Position numbers and translations under genes: made by a program. From contig CAYWTX010000583.1 of the NCBI GenBank assembly GCA_964461295.1, positions 1 through 13,128 of the forward strand: 13,128 nucleotides of DNA, written 5' to 3'. The notes under the pieces are model-generated. The model saw only the letters and a program-made list of their open reading frames with translations, ran no database searches and was not told the DNA's origin. This document shows, in pieces, positions 9,130 to 13,128 of the stretch. The DNA is from CAYWTX01 sp964461295. GTDB lineage: Bacteria; Planctomycetota; Phycisphaerae; SM23-33. Positions within the stretch are counted from its first letter, which is position 1. Each line of letters opens with the position of its first letter.

Positions 9130-9831
9130 CTACGGCACCATGTCCATCCTGGCCGGGGCGGAGGTCGCCATCGCTGGCGTGGCCTTGCCCGCCGTCTTCG
9201 CGGGCGTCTTGGCCGGCGCGGTCGTGGCCGCGGGCATCGGCTTGCCGTCCATCGCCGCCATCGCGCGCCGGGCCCAGTCGCGCCACTCGGGGCGCACGTC
9301 GTCGCGGGCGACGGCCTCGAGCACCTTGCGGGTGGCGTCGTCGCGCTTGCCCATCCGGACGCCGACACGCGCAAGGTTGCCTCGCACCTGCATCGTGTCG
9401 CCCTCGCGTTCCAGCGCCTTCTCCAATGCCTTCGACGCGTCCTCCAGGCGCCCCACGCGCTCGTACACCAGACCGAGGTTGTTCATCGGCGCAGCCTTCC
9501 TGGGCATCAACCTCGCGGCATACTCGAACTCCCACGAAGCCAGGTAGAACTTGCTCTGGCGGAAGTACAGCGACCCCAGGTTGGAGTGGGCCGGGCCGTA
9601 GAGCATGTCGGCCTCCAGGGCGGCCTTGAAGGCCTTCTCGGCCCCCGCGGCGTCGTTGGCGTCCAGAAGCTTGACGCCCTTGCGGTCGAGTTCGACGGCC
9701 GCCTCGCTGCCGGGACGCGGGTCCCTGCCGACGGTCTCATAGGAAGGCTGAGTGGTGGGCGCGCCGTGCTGGCAGGCCAGTGGGATGGCCAGCAGCAGAC
9801 CGGGCAGAAGCATCAACAGGCGACGAACCAT
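9130..9831 (-). CDS. Small secreted tetratricopeptide-repeat protein
   Basis: A 233-residue protein of unknown role. The N-terminus (VRRLLMLLPGLLLAIPLAC) is an export signal. Cys20 after Leu-Ala could be a lipidated residue, but the -3 position is Pro, so lipoprotein status is uncertain. About three TPR units follow, roughly 46-77 (GVKLLDANDAAGAEKAFKAAL), 80-111 (AHSNLGSLYFRQSKFYLASW) and 114-145 (APMNNLGLVYERVGRLEDAS), with a weaker fourth at 148-176. The helices keep the TPR pattern of small residues at fixed spacing. The tail (200-228) is low-complexity Ala/Thr/Pro/Lys. TPR arrays bind partner proteins, and this one would do so outside the cytoplasm; the partner is unknown. The start ATG 9831 has AGGAG five bases upstream (9841-9837). 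The gene has its own candidate promoter and diverges from the lyase-like gene. Confidence 0.85.
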   Translation of the reverse strand: MVRRLLMLLPGLLLAIPLACQHGAPTTQPSYETVGRDPRPGSEAAVELDRKGVKLLDANDAAGAEKAFKAALEADMLYGPAHSNLGSLYFRQSKFYLASWEFEYAARLMPRKAAPMNNLGLVYERVGRLEDASKALEKALEREGDTMQVRGNLARVGVRMGKRDDATRKVLEAVARDDVRPEWRDWARRAMAAMDGKPMPAATTAPAKTPAKTAGKATPAMATSAPARMDMVP

Positions 9832-9922
9832 TGTTTCTCCTCGTCATGTCCGCCAGCGCCGCCGCGAGGGCGGGCCTGCCAGGCCCGACACTACCGGCGC
9901 CGCGGCGGGTCGTGAACCGGGG

Positions 9923-9951
9923 AGCATATCACAAACTCAGCCGTCCAGGAA
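9923..9951 (-). promoter_or_regulatory. Candidate promoter of the TPR gene
   Basis: On the minus strand, TGA-TATGCT (9931-9923) is an extended -10 element, with TTCCTG (9951-9946) 17 bases upstream as a weak -35. The leader would be about 85 bases. It lies in the 268-base divergent gap shared with the lyase-like gene. Confidence 0.4.
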
Positions 9952-9989
9952 TCTTTCGTTACCTGGCGCCCGCCGCCCGCGTTCCTCGT

Positions 9990-9999
9990 CCCCCCCCCC
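9990..9999 (+). repeat. Ten-base C homopolymer in the divergent intergenic region
   Basis: A run of ten C residues lies between the two divergent candidate promoters, about 44 bases upstream of the -35 box of the lyase-like gene. Tracts of this length can slip during replication and are also prone to sequencing error. Confidence 0.9.
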
Positions 10000-10042
10000 T
10001 GCAATACGTGGCTTCTTCTCCCTCACGGCGGACCGTGCATCC

Positions 10043-10071
10043 TTGTGCGGTGTTGCGCCTTGCGGTATACA
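10043..10071 (+). promoter_or_regulatory. Candidate promoter of the lyase-like gene
   Basis: TTGTGC (10043-10048) and TATACA (10066-10071) are separated by exactly 17 bases. Transcription would start near 10078, leaving a very short leader that carries the AAGGAG ribosome binding site at 10087-10092, seven bases before ATG 10100. Confidence 0.45.
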
Positions 10072-10099
10072 ACACGAAGCCTTTCCAAGGAGAAACGAC

Positions 10100-12418
10100 A
10101 TGTTGACGAAGCTGACGACGATGGGAACGGTTGTGCTGGCCTGTGCATGCCTGGCCGCGGCGGCCCCGGGCGACGCGAAGAACTCCACCATCATGCTCAC
10201 GCTGGAAAACGGCGTGGCCCCGCCGGTGGACAACCAGCGCGAGGGCCGCAACATCGAGATCGAACTGGTCTTGCGCGACGGCAAGTTCGACCCCAAGGTC
10301 TGGGCATACGCCGTGTGGTTCAACCGCGCCGATCACGAAGGCACGATCCTCAAGGTCGAGGGCGACGCGGCCGCGTACAAGCTCCAGATCAAACTGAAGG
10401 TCAACAAGGACAAGTGGTTCCCCAGCACGCCCGGCGAGGCGATGTACAGCGTCGACATCAAGCGCCAGGGCGATGGCTACGCCGGCACGTTCAGCGGAAC
10501 GTTCGAGTACCCCGGCGGCGAGGGCACCGTGAAGAACGAGGTCCAGGGCAAGGCCGTCGGACAGGTTTTCCCGATGTGGATGGCCGACGCGGGGGCGTAC
10601 AAGAAGCTCACGCCGGCCGACCACCCGCGGTTGATCTTCCGCAAGAGCGACCTGCCGATGCTGAGGAAGAGGATGGAGACGCCCGAGGGCAAGGCGATCT
10701 TCGACCGCATCCTGTCGACGGCAAAGGGCCGCGGGGCCCGCGGAACCGCGGGCAAGCTGAACGCCTACCCCGCCGCGGGGCTGGGCGTGGCTTACCAGCT
10801 CACCGGCGATAAGGCCTACGCCGAGCAGGCCAAGGCCATCATGGAAGCCGTGATGCCGCTCAGGAGCGCCGGCCGACAGGACATCCACTACGGCCCGTAC
10901 GCACTGGGATCGGCCATCGCGTACGACTGCTGCTACGACGCGTGGGAGCCGGCCTTTCGCCAGAAGGTGACGGACTGGCTGGCCCAGGGCGTGCGGGACC
11001 TGGCCAGCGGCACGAACATCGGCACGTTCGCCCCGAACCCGTGGCACAACCACAATGGGGTGCGAATCGGCGGGTGCGGGACGGCCGCCATCGCCCTGCT
11101 GGGCGAGAAGGATGCCGACGGCAAGGAGATCGCGGGGCTGGAGGGGATCATCCACAACAACGCCCGCGACGCGAGGCGCTACTTCGAGTTCGGCGGACTC
11201 GGCGCCAGCGGCTGGTGCCTGGAAGGCGGATTCTACAAGACCATGACGTGGAATTCCGGGCCGGGCCACCTCGCCCAGGCCTATCGCAGCGCGCTGGGCG
11301 GCGAACTGTTTGCCGGCCAGCCCGCCGCGTGGGCCATCCTCGGCGAGTGGATGGCAGGCGGCGGCCCCAGCGCCGGCGGCGGCGAAACGGCCGGCCTGCC
11401 CCCCACCGCCCTGCCGTGCGTCGACAAGGCCCTCCTGCCCGGCGTGCGCTATCTGTACGACGAAACATTCGGCCTCAAGGGCAACAAGACGTTCGGCTTC
11501 GACTTCGCCTTCCACGGCGCCTACGTGCTGATGTGCTACCCGTTCGACACGCCCGCCGTCGAGCCGGCAAAGTCGCTCCCCTGGTGCGCGCCCGACCCCG
11601 TGCAGGGGCACTGGATTTTCCGCAAGCCCTGGACCGGCTCAAACGAGGACATGCTGCTGGTGCTGCACAACAAGAGCCAGATCACGCCCGGCTGTCACTA
11701 CGAGCGTTCCGGCCAGACGTGCGACATGAGCCTGCGCGCCCTGGGCAAGCAGTGGATCGGCTCGCCGCGGCTGACGGAGAGCGAAGGGGGCGGCGCGGCC
11801 CTGCCGATGCTCGCCGAACTGCATGTCCCCATGAACACGGTGCTGGGCGCCAGGACGCTCCACCACGACGTCACTCCGGACGGCAAGGCCGTCCTCTCCC
11901 TGGACATGGACGGGCCGTTCATGGAGCAGTCCAAACTGGCCAGGGGCGAGAAACCCGACCCCAGCAAGTTGGCGGCCGGGCAGAAGTACGCGGTGTACCC
12001 CCGCTTCGGCACGTTCATTGATTCGGGGGTCCAGGTGCGTCGCTACATGGCCATCGACGCCGGCGGCGCCTGCGGCGCGCCGCTGATGCTGGCCTTCTAC
12101 GACACGTTCAAGACCGACAAGACCCCCATCTGGAACCTGAAAATCGCCAGGGAAGCCGGCGCGTGCAAGGTGGACGGCCAGACGTTCACCGTCGGCGACG
12201 AGGCCGGGGCGAACATGAAGGGCACGTTCATCGGCAGGGGTGTGACCGTCAAGCCCGGCGTGTCGGCCACCGGCGCCAAGGAGTTCTTCGTCGTCATCAC
12301 GATCCAGAAGGGCGCCGCGCCGGCCGTGACGGCCGAGGGCGAAGGCGCCAAGACCGCCGTCACCGTCGGCGGGCAGAAGATCAGCTTCGACGGCGCGAAA
12401 CTGGTGCTGGCGAAGTAG
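10100..12418 (+). CDS. Secreted heparinase II/III-like (polysaccharide lyase-type) protein
   Basis: A 772-residue exported protein. Residues 1-22 are a signal peptide; Cys15 and Cys17 lie in its hydrophobic part, so lipidation is conceivable but the lipobox is poor. Residues about 28-157 form a beta-rich N-terminal domain that I do not recognise. From about 170, DHPRLIFRKSDLPMLRKRME (175-194), TPEGKAIFDRIL, then GVAYQLTGDKAYAEQAKAIM and AIAYDCCYDAWEPAFRQKV match the (alpha/alpha) toroid of heparinase II/III-like and alginate-lyase-type proteins. NPWHNHNGVRIGGCGTAAIA (313-332) and GWCLEGGFYKTMTWNSGPGH (371-390) hold His, Asn and Tyr residues placed like the catalytic ones of that fold; this is inference. 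The part after about 500 is beta-rich, as in the C-terminal sandwich of the family. If active, it would cleave a uronate-containing polysaccharide by beta-elimination in the periplasm or outside. The start ATG 10100 has a strong AAGGAG site. The substrate is unknown, and a hydrolase or a non-enzymatic relative is possible. Confidence 0.75.
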   Translation: MLTKLTTMGTVVLACACLAAAAPGDAKNSTIMLTLENGVAPPVDNQREGRNIEIELVLRDGKFDPKVWAYAVWFNRADHEGTILKVEGDAAAYKLQIKLKVNKDKWFPSTPGEAMYSVDIKRQGDGYAGTFSGTFEYPGGEGTVKNEVQGKAVGQVFPMWMADAGAYKKLTPADHPRLIFRKSDLPMLRKRMETPEGKAIFDRILSTAKGRGARGTAGKLNAYPAAGLGVAYQLTGDKAYAEQAKAIMEAVMPLRSAGRQDIHYGPYALGSAIAYDCCYDAWEPAFRQKVTDWLAQGVRDLASGTNIGTFAPNPWHNHNGVRIGGCGTAAIALLGEKDADGKEIAGLEGIIHNNARDARRYFEFGGLGASGWCLEGGFYKTMTWNSGPGHLAQAYRSALGGELFAGQPAAWAILGEWMAGGGPSAGGGETAGLPPTALPCVDKALLPGVRYLYDETFGLKGNKTFGFDFAFHGAYVLMCYPFDTPAVEPAKSLPWCAPDPVQGHWIFRKPWTGSNEDMLLVLHNKSQITPGCHYERSGQTCDMSLRALGKQWIGSPRLTESEGGGAALPMLAELHVPMNTVLGARTLHHDVTPDGKAVLSLDMDGPFMEQSKLARGEKPDPSKLAAGQKYAVYPRFGTFIDSGVQVRRYMAIDAGGACGAPLMLAFYDTFKTDKTPIWNLKIAREAGACKVDGQTFTVGDEAGANMKGTFIGRGVTVKPGVSATGAKEFFVVITIQKGAAPAVTAEGEGAKTAVTVGGQKISFDGAKLVLAK

Positions 12419-12500
12419 GCGATCGCGTGGGAGCCGAACCGGCGCACCTGCTATCGCGTCATCGCGGCGCGGCATTGGGCCCGGGACGCCTACGTTCCAC

Positions 12501-12553
12501 GCCGCCGGGGCTCTGCGCTTAGTTCCATGTCCACCGGCGGCTTACGCCCCCGG
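12501..12553. repeat. GC-rich palindromes downstream of the lyase-like gene
   Basis: GCCGCCGG (12501-12508) is the exact reverse complement of CCGGCGGC (12534-12541), and the latter also pairs with GCCCCCGG (12546-12553) across TTAC with one mismatch. The two pairings exclude each other. From memory, a 'CCGGCGGCTTACGCCGCCGG' type palindrome recurs between genes in planctomycete genomes; this could be a decayed copy. It may also serve as the 3' end of the upstream transcript. Confidence 0.4.
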
Positions 12554-12613
12554 CCAGATCCTGATCGCCCGTTCCGGGCGAAGAGGAACAGGGCCGCTTC
12601 CGCGACTGTCCCA

Positions 12614-12634
12614 CAAGCTCTCAGCTTGACTTTT
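12614..12634 (+). terminator. Small hairpin followed by T-run
   Basis: CAAGCT-CTC-AGCTTG (12614-12628) is a perfect six-base stem with a three-base loop, followed by AC and TTTT. It is the only structure in the 3' flank with a T-run. It lies about 200 bases after the lyase-like stop. It could be a terminator, or one more REP-type palindrome, since it shares the three-base loop with those at 12732-12900. Confidence 0.35.
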
Positions 12635-12670
12635 GCCGTCTTCCACAGGGCAAATGCTGAAGAAGCCTAT

Positions 12671-12706
12671 GAAGATCCGCACTGTAGCGACGTCACAGGG
12701 ATCTTC
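12671..12706. repeat. Inverted repeat at the edge of the nested element
   Basis: GAAGATCC (12671-12678) and GGATCTTC (12699-12706) are perfect eight-base arms around 20 bases. Inside, CTGT (12682-12685) can pair with ACAG (12695-12698), extending the stem past a three-base bulge. Its right arm overlaps the left edge of the larger palindromic element by five bases. Confidence 0.55.
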
Positions 12707-12904
12707 CGCCTGAAGGGCTGACACAGGACAGCCCAGGGCAACGCCCTGGGAAGGCGTATCCGAAGACGGCGAAGCCCTGAGAGGGCGAGAGAAGCCGTTG
12801 CCCCGGCAGGCAGTTCTTGCGCCCTTTCAGGGCTTGTTGCTTTGGGACATCCATTCCCAGGGCGTTGCCCTGGGCTGCATTATCTCAGCCTTTCAGGCTG
12901 AAGA
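12702..12904. mobile_element. Nested symmetric palindromic element, REPIN or MITE-like
   Basis: About 203 bases form one imperfect inverted repeat centred at 12803, built of three paired small palindromes. Outer pair: 12702-12721 and 12885-12904 match as reverse complements in 18 of 20 bases (core GCCTGAA.GGCTGA). Middle pair: 12729-12752 and 12854-12877 are perfect 24-base reverse complements, each itself a hairpin (CCCAGGGC-AAC-GCCCTGGG). Inner pair: GCCCT-GAG-AGGGC (12774-12786) and GCCCT-TTC-AGGGC (12821-12833), with flanks also similar. All three pairs share the same centre, so two opposed copies of one roughly 95-base unit are present. This is the architecture of a REPIN or a small non-autonomous element moved by a transposase encoded elsewhere. 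No transposase gene lies in the window. The structure is directly visible; mobility is inferred. Confidence 0.7.
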
Positions 12905-13128
12905 GCGGACGCCGGCTCACCGGGCAAGCGGGCAAAGCGATACTGTCCTTCGTTCGCCGTGTTTTGGACGGCGCCCGAATCCCCGGGATCCCTGCAACGT
13001 TGCCGCAGTGTCCAAGAATCAAGGTTCTCGGCATTTCGGCGGTGCCTCCCGCTGCCGTGATGTCGTGCAAGAACTTGGCTGCACGTCGAAGACCCCAAGG
13101 AATCCGAGCTTTACGCGACTCCGCAAAT
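12905..13128. other. Right-edge sequence without a supported gene
   Basis: After the palindromic element, 224 bases run to the window edge. A minus-strand frame is open from the edge (13127) to 12885, about 80 codons (for example MPRTLILGHCGNVAGIPGI), but I recognise no family and its stop falls inside the palindromic element, so it may be a decayed gene end or chance. A perfect ten-base palindrome, GCAACGTTGC, is at 12994-13003. I see no promoter, RNA gene or other structure. Confidence 0.3.

Noticed and set aside
8867..9535. Extending dnaE upstream to 9535 (223 more codons)
   Set aside because: The extra residues are low-quality Arg/Gly/Ala sequence that overlaps the TPR gene, and homology begins exactly at ATG 8866 with a ribosome binding site.
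9752..10099. Starting the lyase-like gene at 9752
   Set aside because: That would overlap the divergent TPR gene start and bury the signal peptide. ATG 10100 has AAGGAG seven bases upstream and begins a normal signal peptide.
12527..12721. Small ORFs of about 60 codons on both strands
   Set aside because: They cross several palindromes, lack ribosome binding sites and have no recognisable content.
12702..12904. CRISPR array
   Set aside because: The repeats are palindromes in inverted, centre-symmetric order, not direct repeats with regular unique spacers, and no cas gene is nearby.
12880..13098. 72-codon minus-strand ORF at the right edge
   Set aside because: Another frame over the same bases is equally open, neither resembles a known family, and it runs into the palindromic element. 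Not supported as a gene.

Overview
The window is about 13.1 kb of very GC-rich bacterial DNA with six complete protein genes, one gene fragment at the left edge, and a 710-base right flank that is non-coding as far as I can tell. The likely source is a member of the Planctomycetota. Two proteins are PQQ-type beta-propellers; the complete one is secreted and its mature N-terminus (DDWPQFMGPNGQG) is the form very common in that phylum. A large secreted lyase-like protein and the palindrome-rich intergenic DNA fit the same origin. This is a judgement from protein style, not a database result, and I cannot name the class.

Layout, left to right. (1) The last 29 codons of a plus-strand PQQ-like propeller gene, then a stable hairpin. 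(2) gnd, NADP-type 6-phosphogluconate dehydrogenase (plus). (3) A tagaturonate epimerase-family gene, uxaE (plus), 162 bases after gnd. (4) Converging on it, a minus-strand gene for a secreted PQQ-like propeller; a perfect hairpin lies between the two stops. (5) dnaE, 1200 codons (minus), the replicative DNA polymerase III alpha subunit with an apparently intact PHP nuclease site. (6) A minus-strand gene for a small secreted TPR protein. (7) Diverging from it, a plus-strand gene for a 772-residue secreted heparinase II/III-like protein. (8) A right flank with several unrelated palindromes and one nested, symmetric element of about 200 bases that looks like a REPIN or small MITE.

How the genes may relate. 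gnd feeds the oxidative pentose phosphate pathway. UxaE-type enzymes interconvert tagaturonate and fructuronate in hexuronate breakdown. The lyase-like protein could attack uronate-containing polysaccharides outside the cytoplasm. Together they suggest a polysaccharide-degrading lifestyle, but they are not one operon and the link is inference. dnaE and the TPR gene are neighbours on the same strand, yet each has its own candidate extended -10 promoter, so I do not read them as a functional unit.

I see no CRISPR array, tRNA, rRNA, prophage, transposase gene or defence system. The item least explained by ordinary annotation is the nested palindromic element at 12702-12904, followed by the lyase-like protein, whose substrate and exact family are unknown.
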